Assembly (NCBI RefSeq): GCF_029961145.1
Contig: NZ_JASBRG010000007.1
Span: forward strand, 57,897 to 121,896
DNA: 64,000 nt
Direction of reading: 5' to 3'
From: Pinibacter soli
Lineage (GTDB): Bacteria > Bacteroidota > Bacteroidia > Chitinophagales > Chitinophagaceae
In this document: one piece after another, positions 24,866 through 33,857 of the stretch
How positions within the stretch are numbered: position 1 is the first letter of the stretch
Layout: each line of letters begins with the position of its first letter
Position numbers and translations under genes: made by a program
Notes under the pieces: model-generated
The model's database searches: none
The model's input: the letters and a program-made list of their open reading frames with translations, nothing else
What the model was told of the DNA's origin: nothing

Positions 24866-25648
24866 ATGCGCAAACTACTCTCCACCATACTGTTGCCCAT
24901 TTTATCGATCGCGGCACAGGGACAATTATTGGGTGATTTCCAAAAGCAAAAATTTACCCATAAGGGCGATGTACTGCTGTACAGGGTTCAGTACCCGTTG
25001 AACAATGTACCATCTAAAAAATACCCGCTGGTGGTGGTGCTGCATGGATCCGGAGAAAAGGGAAATGACAATGAAGCACAGCTAAAATGGGGCGGCGATC
25101 TGTTTGCCAACCCGGCCAACCGGGAAAAATTTCCGGCCATTGTCGTATTCCCGCAATGCCCCTCAAACGAGTCCTGGGGACGGGTAGGAGGCCGCAAAGG
25201 AGGAGATTCTTCAAACCGCTTTACTTTCCTCTCAAACGAGCCAGTTGGTAAACCGCTGACGCTAGTGTTGGAATTGATCGACTCGTTAGTGGCGTCCGGA
25301 GTGGTCGACCGCAAACGCATTTATATCGGAGGTCTGTCAATGGGCGGTTTTGGCACGTTTGAAGCTTTGTGGCGCAGACCAAAATTATTTGCGGCAGCGT
25401 TTCCCATTTGCGGTGGTGGTGATACTAGTAAAGTTGATGCTTATGCGAAAAAATTTCCCATCCGCGTTTTTCATGGCAGCAATGATCCTGCCGTTGGTGT
25501 AAACTACTCCCGTTCCATGGTAGCCGCTTTGCAAAAAGCCGGTGCCAAAGTACAATACACAGAATATCCGGGCATTGGGCACGACAGCTGGAAAAATGCT
25601 TTTGCCGAACCGGACTTCCTGTCGTGGTTGTTTACGCAGAAGAAGTAA
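24866..25648 (+). CDS. Exported alpha/beta hydrolase (esterase, PHB-depolymerase-like)
   Basis: The 260-residue product has a signal peptide (MRKLLSTILLPILSIAAQGQ) and an esterase fold: LVVVLHGSGEKG as the oxyanion region, the nucleophile elbow GLSMGGFG, an Asp in FHGSNDPAV and His in GIGHDSW. This arrangement is seen in secreted carbohydrate esterases and PHB-depolymerase-like enzymes of Bacteroidota. With the GH95 fucosidase next on the same strand, removal of ester groups from plant or animal glycans is a reasonable guess but not proved. A nested repeat element separates the two genes. Confidence 0.85.
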   Translation: MRKLLSTILLPILSIAAQGQLLGDFQKQKFTHKGDVLLYRVQYPLNNVPSKKYPLVVVLHGSGEKGNDNEAQLKWGGDLFANPANREKFPAIVVFPQCPSNESWGRVGGRKGGDSSNRFTFLSNEPVGKPLTLVLELIDSLVASGVVDRKRIYIGGLSMGGFGTFEALWRRPKLFAAAFPICGGGDTSKVDAYAKKFPIRVFHGSNDPAVGVNYSRSMVAALQKAGAKVQYTEYPGIGHDSWKNAFAEPDFLSWLFTQKK

Positions 25649-25653
25649 GAGAT

Positions 25654-25815
25654 CGGCATGCAGATGACACTGATTTGGCTGATTTACACAGATTATTTTC
25701 AGTTGAGTAACTGAGCACAACTTCGCCTTTCCTTTCAATTATTCAGTTATTCAGTTACTCAGTTATTCAGCTGTTCATCCGTGTAAATCAGCTAAATCTG
25801 CGTCAGCCGCGTGCC
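25654..25815. repeat. Nested pair of inverted-repeat elements
   Basis: The outer arms are CGGCATGCAGATGACACTGA (25654 onward) and the segment AAATCTGCGTCAGCCGCGTG ending near 25815 (CAGATG family). Inside, CAGTTGAGTAACTGAG at about 25700 pairs with CTCAGTTATTCAGCTG ending near 25774 (ACTGAATA family). Confidence 0.75.
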
Positions 25816-25893
25816 GTTTTCTTTCTTTCATTATCTTAGTTGCGCAAACGTTAACACAAATCAAATATCGCCATTAAACGGACCGCATTGCAT

Positions 25894-28131
25894 ATGACTA
25901 AAAACACAATTGCAGCTTGTACTTTGTTGGGTACATTACTTTTTTCAAACACAATAGCCAGTGCACAGGAAGACCTGAAGTTGCATTACACATCTCCTGC
26001 AAAAGACTGGATGACTGAGGCTTTGCCGATGGGCAATGGTAGAATGGGAGCGATGATCTTTGGAGGTGTTGATCAGGAGCATCTGCAGTTCAATGAACAA
26101 TCTTTATGGACTGGTGATGAAAAAGAAACGGGCGAGTACCAGGCATTCGGCGATCTCTACATTAATTTCAGCAATAAGGATGCTTTTGCAAACTATAGCC
26201 GCGATTTGGAAATCAGCAGTTCAATTCATCGCATTTCCTATGTACAAAACGATGTGCTATTTAACCGCGAATATTTTTGCAGCTTTCCCGACAAAGTAAT
26301 GGTGCTGCGGTTTACAGCCAATAAGCAAAATGCTTACAACTGTAAAATAAGATTGACAGATATGCACAAGGCGACTTTCAGTGCAAGCAATGATCATATC
26401 GCATCAAGTGGAGGGCTCTCAAATAATTTATTGTATGGCGCTGATGTTTATGTAAAAACAGAAGGAGGCCAAACAAAATTGATGCAGGACACTGCTGGTT
26501 ACTTTATCTCTGTTAGCAATGCAAACAATCTTACGATATATCTCACTGCAACTACTAATTATTTACAGGACAGCAAAAAAGGATGGCGCACGGCAGGTTT
26601 GGCACGCTCATCAAAACCTGCGTTTCTGCAAAAAACATATGAGCAGCTGAAGGCCGCACACATAAAAGATTACAAAGCCCTGTTTGATCGTGTACAAATT
26701 GATTTGGGTAGTACGGATGCTGCAACCTTGCAACAGTCAACCGACAAGAGAATTCTTGCGTATAAGAAAAATCAAGATCATCAACTAGAAGGGTTGTTGT
26801 TTCAATATGGCCGTTATTTATTGATCAGTTCTTCACGCAAAGGCGGCTTGCCTGCCAACTTGCAGGGTCTTTGGAACAACAGCAACACACCGCCATGGCG
26901 CAGCGATTACCACTCCAATATCAACATACAAATGAATTACTGGTTGGCAGAACCAACTAATCTTTCAGAATTGCACTTGCCATTCCTTGACTATATCAAC
27001 AGCATTCGTGATGTTCGCAAAAAAGCAACAAGTGATTACTACAAAGGCGTTCGCGGGTGGACAGTGCAAACGGAAAACAATATATACGGAGGCTCAGGCT
27101 GGAAATGGAACCCGCCGGGAAGCGCATGGTATGGGCAACATCTGTGGGAACATTATGACTTCACGATGGACAAAGCATACCTCAAAACATTTGCGTATCC
27201 AATCTTAAAAGAGATTTGTGAGTTTTGGGAAGATCATTTAAAACGCAGGCCGGACGGCACTTTGGTGACACCTGACGGCTGGTCGCCTGAGCAGGGCCCG
27301 GAAGAAGAAGGTGTGACTTATGACCAGGAGATTATTTACGATCTCTTCACCAATTATATTGCGGCAGCAGATACATTGAAAGTTGATGCCTCATATCGTC
27401 AGCATGTATATGAAATGAGAGAGAAATTGTTGAAACCTAAAATAGGCAAGTGGGGACAGATCCAGGAGTGGGAAACAGACAGGGATGATTCGACCAATCG
27501 TCACAGGCATGCTTCGCATTTATTTGCATTACATCCGGGAAAACAAATTACACCAGAAACGTCAGCGCTTTTCAACGCTGCAAGAGTTAGTCTGAATGCA
27601 AGAGGCGATTTGGCAACGGGTTGGTCTATGGCCTGGAAAATAAATTTTTGGGCCCGGCTGCTGGATGGCAATCACGCATATAAAATTCTGCAAAATTTCA
27701 TCACGTTAGTAGGTGGTGCAAACATCAATTACAAGGAAGGCGGCGGTATTTATCCCAATCTTTTTTGTGCGCACCCACCATTTCAAATGGATGGAAATTT
27801 TGGCTACACAGCGGCAGTGGCAGAAATGTTATTGCAAAGCCAATCAAACGCGATTCGATTGTTGCCAGCATTGCCGGACGCATGGCCAACTGGCTTTGTG
27901 AAAGGCTTGCGTGCTCGCGGTGGTTTTGAACTTTCTTTTAATTGGAAGAGCGCGAAAGTGCAAACAATCAATATCGTTTCGACAAGTGGCTTGCCTTGTA
28001 AGATTTTATTGAATGATAAATTCTCGATAAAAGATAGGAATGGTAAAACAGTGAAGTACAAAAAAGGAGAGGATGGCGCAATGGAATTTGCAACCGTGAA
28101 AAATGGAGTTTATACGATTGAGGTGATTTGA
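25894..28131 (+). CDS. GH95 family alpha-L-fucosidase
   Basis: The protein is 745 residues from the ATG at 25894; the frame extends two codons to a TTG that I do not use. A signal peptide (ending NTIASAQ) precedes the GH95 N-terminal domain (WMTEALPMGNGRMGAMIFGG). The (alpha/alpha)6 barrel carries the NLQGLWNN and HSNINIQMNYW blocks with the catalytic-site asparagines, PDGWSPEQGPEEEG as the likely acid region, and QMDGNFGYTAA with the conserved Asp. The family releases terminal alpha-1,2-L-fucose or galactose, here in the periplasm or outside. It is slightly shorter than many members. Confidence 0.9.
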   Translation: MTKNTIAACTLLGTLLFSNTIASAQEDLKLHYTSPAKDWMTEALPMGNGRMGAMIFGGVDQEHLQFNEQSLWTGDEKETGEYQAFGDLYINFSNKDAFANYSRDLEISSSIHRISYVQNDVLFNREYFCSFPDKVMVLRFTANKQNAYNCKIRLTDMHKATFSASNDHIASSGGLSNNLLYGADVYVKTEGGQTKLMQDTAGYFISVSNANNLTIYLTATTNYLQDSKKGWRTAGLARSSKPAFLQKTYEQLKAAHIKDYKALFDRVQIDLGSTDAATLQQSTDKRILAYKKNQDHQLEGLLFQYGRYLLISSSRKGGLPANLQGLWNNSNTPPWRSDYHSNINIQMNYWLAEPTNLSELHLPFLDYINSIRDVRKKATSDYYKGVRGWTVQTENNIYGGSGWKWNPPGSAWYGQHLWEHYDFTMDKAYLKTFAYPILKEICEFWEDHLKRRPDGTLVTPDGWSPEQGPEEEGVTYDQEIIYDLFTNYIAAADTLKVDASYRQHVYEMREKLLKPKIGKWGQIQEWETDRDDSTNRHRHASHLFALHPGKQITPETSALFNAARVSLNARGDLATGWSMAWKINFWARLLDGNHAYKILQNFITLVGGANINYKEGGGIYPNLFCAHPPFQMDGNFGYTAAVAEMLLQSQSNAIRLLPALPDAWPTGFVKGLRARGGFELSFNWKSAKVQTINIVSTSGLPCKILLNDKFSIKDRNGKTVKYKKGEDGAMEFATVKNGVYTIEVI

Positions 28132-28148
28132 TATTCGTTTCGGGACAT

Positions 28149-28253
28149 CGTAGAGACGCATTGCATGCGTCTGCGCAACACCATAACGTTTGTAGTGTTT
28201 GATCGGACCGCCTACATATAAGAGAAAGACGCCTTCAAGGCGTCTTTCTCTTA
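28149..28253. repeat. Paired hairpins (GAGACGC family), possible terminator
   Basis: GACGCATTGCATGCGTC (28155-28171) is one palindrome. AAGAGAAAGACGCC and GGCGTCTTTCTCTT (28219-28253) form a second, followed by TATTATTTG. It lies between the convergent GH95 and IPT genes and may end transcription from both. Confidence 0.65.
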
Positions 28254-28288
28254 TTATTTGTCAGCTTTCCTTACTGCGGCTTACTAAC

Positions 28289-31200
28289 CTATTCTACCAT
28301 CAGCGACTTTATAATTGTTTGTTTGCCATCACTCCACACGATCTTATACGTTCCTGCAGCAACACCTTGTAAGTTGATTATTGTTTGAGTAGAACCTTTC
28401 TCCATTTTTACAACTTTTACAACGCGTCCGCCTAGATCAATCAGTTTTACCTGGTTGTTTTCTTTGGCTTCAGGATGGGCAATCGTTACTTTACCTCTTG
28501 CCGGATTTGGATATACAACCAACAAATTGTCAGTCACACCAAATGTCTTAACCACCTTGCTCAGGCTGAATTTTCCATCGTTGTCCACCATCTTTAGTCG
28601 ATAGTATGCGGTCGCTGAATTGCCTGCAGGATCATTGTAACTGTAAGAATTTTCACCCGCATGCGATTGTGATTTTATTGTTGCGATGAGGTTGAATGCT
28701 GCGCCATCATTGCTTTTCATGACATCAAAATGATCTACGTTTTTCTCGTCAGCCGTCTTCCAGTTTAGCATAACATTGCTTTCTTTTTGTTGTGCACTTA
28801 ACGATAGTAGTTTTAAAGGCAAAATAGCACTACCCATTGAAGCAACAAAGAAACCGCTGAAGCCATTTACTTCGAAGGTTACTTCCCACATTTGCGTAGT
28901 TGCATTCCAAACGATATTATTATCATCCGGGTTGATTTCAATGCCAACGCCATCATAAGTGCCGGGTTTGCTGGTGGCACTGAATCCGTGATATTGATAT
29001 ACTCTCAGGTTTGCTTTATTCGCAATGTCTGCCGGACCGGTAGGCAGATCGAAGCCGTGATCCGGTACCTGGTTGTAGTTGTCGAATTCATACTGGAAGA
29101 AATACAGCGTGACAAGAGCCGTTGAAGTAGACGGATTATTTATCGGCTCAATATCGTAGTGTCTTTGCACGTATGGGTTGCCGTTATATTCCTGCACAGC
29201 GGAGTCTACAGTTATTTTTGTATTTACAGCGCCGCTAACCGGGTTGGTTCCGGATGCGGCAACAAGGGGTTGTAAGGGATCTTTGTAATCAAACAATGCG
29301 CCTGACCATCCATACACGCGCCTGTCGTTGCCTACACCGAGCTTTCCCTTGCACGTAGTGTCTATCACAGCTGTCAGCACAGAGTCAGAAATAATTTTGA
29401 AAGATGAAGCGTGTTTTAAATCCGATGTTACATCGGGAAGGAAGTCAACGTATTTTGCGTAATTAAAATACCTTCCTTTCACTGTAACAACCGTTCCTAC
29501 GCTGCCTGTGGAAGGGCTGAACGAATTGACCTGCGGTGTGGGTGAGTAGAAATTGAGCCCGTAGCTTACACTGCCGTTAGGGGTTGTTACAATAAGTTGG
29601 GCCGCACCCGGAATACCTGTGCCAACAAAAACATGAATCAAACCCAGTGAATAAACCTTTATTGATTTAACAGGTGCCCCACCGATCGTAACAGTCGTTG
29701 CATAGCCAACATTATTTCCGCTGATAATCAACTCAAGATCTTCTGTCACAGAATTTTGATTAACCGATGAAATGATGGGAGGACCTGGCGCGTAAACAAA
29801 GCCAGCTACTGAATCTATCCCGAGCGGGCTAAACACGGCGATGTATCCTGAACTGCCATAATCAACCTGTGCCTGTATCTGATTTCTTGAGATAACCTGG
29901 AAGCCCGCAGCAGCTGTGCCCCCGAACTTAACCTGGTTAACACGGGCAAAATAATCTCCCGTGATGGTGATAACAGTTCCTTTACCTCCTGCAAGAGCAG
30001 ATACCGACGCAATTTTAGGTGGTGGTGAGCTGAACGTAAAACCGCTGCGCGATGCCTGGCCCGCCGGTGTAGTAACCAGCACATCACCGTCGTTTCCGTC
30101 ACCTAAGATTGCGGTGATTTGTGTGTCGCTGTTTACCTGGAACGAGGCTGCGGGCTGACCACCAAAGGTAACCGCGGTCGTTGCTGATAAGTTGGTTCCG
30201 GTTATAACAATTGGGTCGCCAATCTTTGCGACGAAAGGACTAAACGTTGTGATAGTGGGCGGTGGCGGCGCCAGGTAAATAAAACCGGTGGCTGTGGCTG
30301 TGTTGTAAGCTGACTTTACAACAATACTTCCGCTTTTGCCGGTGTCTATTACTGCTGTTATTTGTGTAGGGGAAACAACTTCAAAAGATTTTGCATTGAG
30401 TCCACCGAAGCTGACTTCATTAACATTCACGAAGTTGGTTCCAGTTATTACGACCGTGCCTCCCGGCTTTGATGAGGTGGGGCTAAACGATGTGATGGTG
30501 GTTTGCGGTGTGATATAGCCGAAGCCTGCCAGATTTGCGGTATTGCTTACGGTTTGTACGGTCACTGCGCCACTCGCGCCTGTGTCGACGATGGCGGAAA
30601 TCAAAGTGCTGGAACTTACTGTGAAACTTTTTGCCGCCACATTTCCAAAGAAAACTTGTTGAACATTAACGAAACCGGTGCCATAAATGTAAACTACGTC
30701 ATTGTTTTTGGCATATGTTGGGGTGAAACTATTAATTACTGCATTTGGCAGCGCATACACAAAACTGCCTCCCGAATCGGTACCATATGGGGTGGTTACT
30801 TTTACAGATCCACTTGCGCCATTGTCCACATAGGCATTGATTTGCCCGGCATTCAGGACTGTAAAACTTTTCGCAGGCGCACCTCCAAAGGTCACTGCAC
30901 TTGCATTGGTGAAATTGCTGCCATAAACCTTGATCAGGTCGCCGGTGTAACCGGTTGATGGGGAGATTTGTGTGACAGAAGGAGCGGCGATAAATGTGAA
31001 ATTCATCGAGGTGTCACCACTGTAGGCTCCTTTGATAACAACAGCACCCTGTGCTCCATTTCCCAACACCGCATCAATTTGAGTGGAAGATAGTACCTGG
31101 AACGATGCCGCGGCCTGACCCCCAAATGAAACGGCACTTACATAATCCAGGTCAGTGCCCGTAATCGTGATGTGATCGCCTGGCCTTCCCGTTGTTGGAG

Positions 31201-31570
31201 CAATGGATGTTATTTTGGTATTAACAAAAGTGAAACCGGCCAGAGATACAATATTTGCACCGGAACTAACTGTTACACTGCCGCTCGTACACTGAGAACC
31301 AACAAAGGCCCATATCTCCGTATCAGAATCAACGTGCCATCCGCTTGCGATTCCGCTTCCAAATGCTACACCCGTTGCACCTGTAAATCCGCTTCCCCTG
31401 ATGGTTATGAGTGTTCCTGGTGTCGCCGTCATAGGGGAAAACGAAGTGATTACAGGAATGCCCCGCGGATGCGAATTTGCGAAGGCTTTTAGGGAAACAA
31501 ATGAAAATACGACAAAGAACAAAAGGCTGACAATTCTTTTTGTCAAATGAATAAGGTTGAAATTTTTCAT
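28289..31570 (-). CDS. Surface protein with nine IPT/TIG repeats and T9SS type A sorting domain
   Basis: The 1093-residue secreted protein starts with a signal peptide (cut near LKAFANS). Residues from about 37 to 720 hold nine IPT/TIG immunoglobulin-like repeats of about 78 residues, each with the pattern SFSPxxxxxGxxVxIxGxxF and xVxFGG. A beta-rich region (EPINNPSTSTALVTLYFFQYEF...) follows, then an FN3-like segment (LNWKTADEKNVDHFDVMKSND). The C-terminal 75 residues (LLVVYPNPARGKVTI ... GTYKIVWSDGKQTIIKSLMVE) are the type A sorting signal for T9SS export. Probably an adhesin or surface scaffold; ligand unknown. Confidence 0.92.
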   Translation of the reverse strand: MKNFNLIHLTKRIVSLLFFVVFSFVSLKAFANSHPRGIPVITSFSPMTATPGTLITIRGSGFTGATGVAFGSGIASGWHVDSDTEIWAFVGSQCTSGSVTVSSGANIVSLAGFTFVNTKITSIAPTTGRPGDHITITGTDLDYVSAVSFGGQAAASFQVLSSTQIDAVLGNGAQGAVVIKGAYSGDTSMNFTFIAAPSVTQISPSTGYTGDLIKVYGSNFTNASAVTFGGAPAKSFTVLNAGQINAYVDNGASGSVKVTTPYGTDSGGSFVYALPNAVINSFTPTYAKNNDVVYIYGTGFVNVQQVFFGNVAAKSFTVSSSTLISAIVDTGASGAVTVQTVSNTANLAGFGYITPQTTITSFSPTSSKPGGTVVITGTNFVNVNEVSFGGLNAKSFEVVSPTQITAVIDTGKSGSIVVKSAYNTATATGFIYLAPPPPTITTFSPFVAKIGDPIVITGTNLSATTAVTFGGQPAASFQVNSDTQITAILGDGNDGDVLVTTPAGQASRSGFTFSSPPPKIASVSALAGGKGTVITITGDYFARVNQVKFGGTAAAGFQVISRNQIQAQVDYGSSGYIAVFSPLGIDSVAGFVYAPGPPIISSVNQNSVTEDLELIISGNNVGYATTVTIGGAPVKSIKVYSLGLIHVFVGTGIPGAAQLIVTTPNGSVSYGLNFYSPTPQVNSFSPSTGSVGTVVTVKGRYFNYAKYVDFLPDVTSDLKHASSFKIISDSVLTAVIDTTCKGKLGVGNDRRVYGWSGALFDYKDPLQPLVAASGTNPVSGAVNTKITVDSAVQEYNGNPYVQRHYDIEPINNPSTSTALVTLYFFQYEFDNYNQVPDHGFDLPTGPADIANKANLRVYQYHGFSATSKPGTYDGVGIEINPDDNNIVWNATTQMWEVTFEVNGFSGFFVASMGSAILPLKLLSLSAQQKESNVMLNWKTADEKNVDHFDVMKSNDGAAFNLIATIKSQSHAGENSYSYNDPAGNSATAYYRLKMVDNDGKFSLSKVVKTFGVTDNLLVVYPNPARGKVTIAHPEAKENNQVKLIDLGGRVVKVVKMEKGSTQTIINLQGVAAGTYKIVWSDGKQTIIKSLMVE

Positions 31571-31911
31571 CGAACGGGGTAATTATTTACAGTAAAAAAT
31601 CGGCAAGGGGAACGAATCAGGTAAAAGCGACGATGGGAGTTTTCGAAAGGATATATTGACTAACAGTGATGGATAATCTAAGCGACGAAGTTAATACAGA
31701 TTTTTTAAAAAATATATTGCCTTTGAAGAAAATCATGATAGCTTAATGGAAGGAAAGTAAATGCCATTTTTAAAAGATCAACCAAAACCGGTTCATGTAG
31801 AGATGCATGATAATGCGTCTCCGGTGCTTCACGCGAACGCATCATTGACTATTATTGGAGGACACCCAAAAAAAGAGAGACGCATGATCAGGCGTCTCTA
31901 CGGGTCGCTAA
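31571..31911. repeat. Gap with an inverted-repeat element of GAGACGC family (31797-31901)
   Basis: GTAGAGATGCATGATAATGC at 31797 pairs with the segment 31877-31901 ending GGCGTCTCTAC; each arm is also a palindrome by itself. The first 220 bases of the gap, upstream of the IPT gene, hold no gene I can support. A frame over 31761-31958 is only the repeat read through and is not called. Confidence 0.65.
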
Positions 31912-32886
31912 TTAATTATTGTAGTTCACCATCCACTTCACACCAAACTTGTCAGTAAACTCACCGAAGTAAGCGCCGAAAAACATATCCTGCAAAGGCA
32001 TGGTAACTATGCCACCTTCAGATAAAGAATCGAATAATCTTTTGGCTTCTTCCCGTGATTCCGGCTCAAGGCAAATGTGTGCATTGTTGCCAAAGTTTAG
32101 TTGAAACCCCATTTCCTTCGGTGCATCAGTTCCCATCAGTACGTGGCCGCCGAGAATAGGGAGTTCTATGTGAAGGATCATCTTTTTGATGTTGTCGGGG
32201 ATATTCGGATGGTCAGCATCTTGAGGAATATCGCTGAAACGTTGAACGCCTTTTCCGCCAAATTCAGTTTTGAAAACCGATTGATAGAATTTAAATGCTT
32301 CGTATGTATTGCCATCAAAATTCAGATAGGTACAAACTCTTGCTTTTGTATCCGTTTTTGCAGCTTTTCTTAATTTAAACCCGGCTTCGAGGTATTTGTC
32401 AAGTTGATCAAATGTTTTGTTGAAACCACCGTTGACATTGGATTTCATTGATTGGAAGAATTCATATTCTTCTTCTGTATTGTTGATAGGATAACCAACC
32501 AGCGAGATAGTTGTTTTATTATCTTTTTCAGTAAATGTTATTCGATTAAAAATTTCCAGCGGCCATCTTTCATCAAAATCGGCTCTCACAATTTCACCTT
32601 TCTCATTTGAAAATGAGTTTGTGAATTCAAGCAGGTCGGGTCTTTGAATATGACCGTACACAAATCTGCCCCACATCGTGTGTCCGCCGTTTTCCATTTT
32701 ATAATGAAAAACTCCTTTGGGCCTGAAATCAAATTTCACGACGGTCGTTTTAAATTCGATAGGTCCCCACCATGCCGCCATTGCTTCTGGGGTTGCGAAA
32801 GCGTCAAATACCAACTCTTTCGGCGCGTCAAATTCGCGTACGATTGCGAGTACTTCGCGTTGTGTTGCTTGATTGGTCTTTGTCAT
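31912..32886 (-). CDS. Fusion of SRPBCC (AHSA1-type) and VOC (PhnB-like) domains
   Basis: Residues 1 to about 165 are an activator-of-Hsp90-like SRPBCC domain (VREFDAPKELVFDAFATPEAMAAWWGP). From about 180 the protein continues as a PhnB-like VOC domain (ARVCTYLNFDGNTYEAFKFYQSVF ... GGHVLMGTDAP ... YFGEFTDKFGVKWMVNY). The two are usually separate neighbouring genes in this phylum; here they share one frame. Both may bind small hydrophobic ligands; activity unknown. The ATG overlaps the stop of the upstream ArsR gene by four bases, so they are translationally coupled. Confidence 0.88.
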   Translation of the reverse strand: MTKTNQATQREVLAIVREFDAPKELVFDAFATPEAMAAWWGPIEFKTTVVKFDFRPKGVFHYKMENGGHTMWGRFVYGHIQRPDLLEFTNSFSNEKGEIVRADFDERWPLEIFNRITFTEKDNKTTISLVGYPINNTEEEYEFFQSMKSNVNGGFNKTFDQLDKYLEAGFKLRKAAKTDTKARVCTYLNFDGNTYEAFKFYQSVFKTEFGGKGVQRFSDIPQDADHPNIPDNIKKMILHIELPILGGHVLMGTDAPKEMGFQLNFGNNAHICLEPESREEAKRLFDSLSEGGIVTMPLQDMFFGAYFGEFTDKFGVKWMVNYNN

Positions 32887-33233
32887 TTTGAATTGTTTTT
32901 AGTTTTATTCTTTAATTGAATATTATGCAGGTATTTATCGAGAGCATTGAATTTCTCGTTCCAGAATTGCTTGTATTGATCCACCCAGGCAGACACTTCA
33001 ACAAGCTTATCAAGTTTGGCTTCGCAATATCTTTCCCTGCCTTGTTTTTTGATAACGATCATTCCGCATTCTGTCAGGATCTTAATGTGCTGAGAAATAG
33101 CCGGACGGCTGATGTCAAAATTCTCTGCGATCGCATTCAGGTTCATTGATTGCTTTGCGACCAGGCTGATGATCTGACGCCTTGTTGGATCGGCAATTGC
33201 CTGGAATACATCTCTTCTTGCTTCTATAGACAT
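32883..33233 (-). CDS. ArsR-family transcription regulator
   Basis: The 116-residue winged-helix repressor begins RRDVFQAIADPTRRQIISLVAK, the ArsR signature, and has the recognition helix in ISRPAISQHIKILTECGMIVIKKQGRERYCEA. No ELCVC metal motif is present, so it is the non-metal SRPBCC-associated type. The four-base overlap with the SRPBCC-VOC gene and the twin palindromes over its own promoter point to autoregulation of a two-gene operon. The inducer is unknown. Confidence 0.92.
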   Translation of the reverse strand: MSIEARRDVFQAIADPTRRQIISLVAKQSMNLNAIAENFDISRPAISQHIKILTECGMIVIKKQGRERYCEAKLDKLVEVSAWVDQYKQFWNEKFNALDKYLHNIQLKNKTKNNSK

Positions 33234-33238
33234 AATGT

Positions 33239-33280
33239 GTAAGTAAATGCTTACGCAAATATACGTAAGTATTTGCTTAC
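33239..33280 (-). promoter_or_regulatory. Twin ArsR operators around the promoter
   Basis: GTAAGTAAATGCTTAC (33239-33254) and GTAAGTATTTGCTTAC (33265-33280) are near-identical palindromes of the form GTAAG-N6-CTTAC with centres 26 bp apart. Between them on the minus strand lies TATATTTG (33256-33263), a perfect -7 box. One operator covers the predicted start site and the other the region just upstream of the box, a classic repression geometry. Confidence 0.7.
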
Positions 33281-33295
33281 AGAATAAAAAAAATA

Positions 33296-33602
33296 GAAAT
33301 TAAGGATTCAATGTCGTTTGGTTAAGGTGTTTGAAAAAACAAAAGCATCTCGCTTGTCATCCCGAGGAATGAGGGATCTGGGCCTAACACTAACGAACAC
33401 TTTGCGTAAACAATCAAGCAGATCCCTCCTTCGTCGGGATGACAAGCAGTATTTCTTTCCTGGACATGGCAACTAAGTAATTGAAAAGTTGCTTAACTAA
33501 ACGACATTGAATTAAGGATTAGGAATTAGTGTAGGACTCAACACTCACCAAATAGAAAATGACATTTCCGTATTTATCTTCCAATTCCTGATTCCTAGTT
33601 CT
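33296..33602. repeat. Inverted-repeat element (GGATTAGGAATTA family) carrying a MITE-like insertion
   Basis: Left-arm sequence GAAATTAAGGATT at 33296 is interrupted by the 197-bp element and resumes as GAATTAAGGATTAGGAATTA at 33509. The right arm CAATTCCTGATTCCTAGTTC ends near 33602, at the stop of the 83-residue gene. AATTAAGGATT on both sides of the insertion may be an 11-bp target duplication. Confidence 0.7.
33311..33507. mobile_element. MITE-like element, copy 2
   Basis: It is inverted relative to 5601-5795 and about 93% identical by eye. The termini ATGTCGTTTGGTTAAG and CTTAACTAAACGACAT are inverted repeats. The inner palindrome contains GTCATCCCGAGG... and CCTTCGTCGGGATGAC. It has no coding capacity. 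Confidence 0.75.
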
Positions 33603-33605
33603 GAT

Positions 33606-33857
33606 CTAGCGTTTCACGCTTGAACTATTGTCCTCGATCGCCTCGCCAATCGCAATGATCAGGTCGTCAGATTTATTATTGCTGTCAACCCATGAAGATT
33701 CGTCGTTTATGAGGGTTGGCTTTATTGTAGCTTTGTCAAGATATACTTTTCCTGTTTCATCATTTCTAACGTTTGTCACTTCATACCCACCATCTTTCTC
33801 TTCATAATCGGCTTTCAGATAATCATCTTCATACTTGAATAAAATCTGCATCTTCAT
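33606..33857 (-). CDS. Small acidic protein of unknown function
   Basis: The 83-residue cytoplasmic protein, MKMQILFKYEDDYLKADYEE onward, is rich in Asp, Glu, Asn and Lys. It has a beta-strand-rich first half and the sequence KATIKPTLINDESSWVD in the middle. No family recognised. A repeat arm follows its stop codon directly. Composition and codon use look like a real gene. Confidence 0.6.
   Translation of the reverse strand: MKMQILFKYEDDYLKADYEEKDGGYEVTNVRNDETGKVYLDKATIKPTLINDESSWVDSNNKSDDLIIAIGEAIEDNSSSVKR

Noticed and set aside
31761-31958. Plus-strand frame of 65 codons
   Set aside because: It consists largely of the GAGACGC repeat and runs antisense into the VOC gene; no family resemblance.
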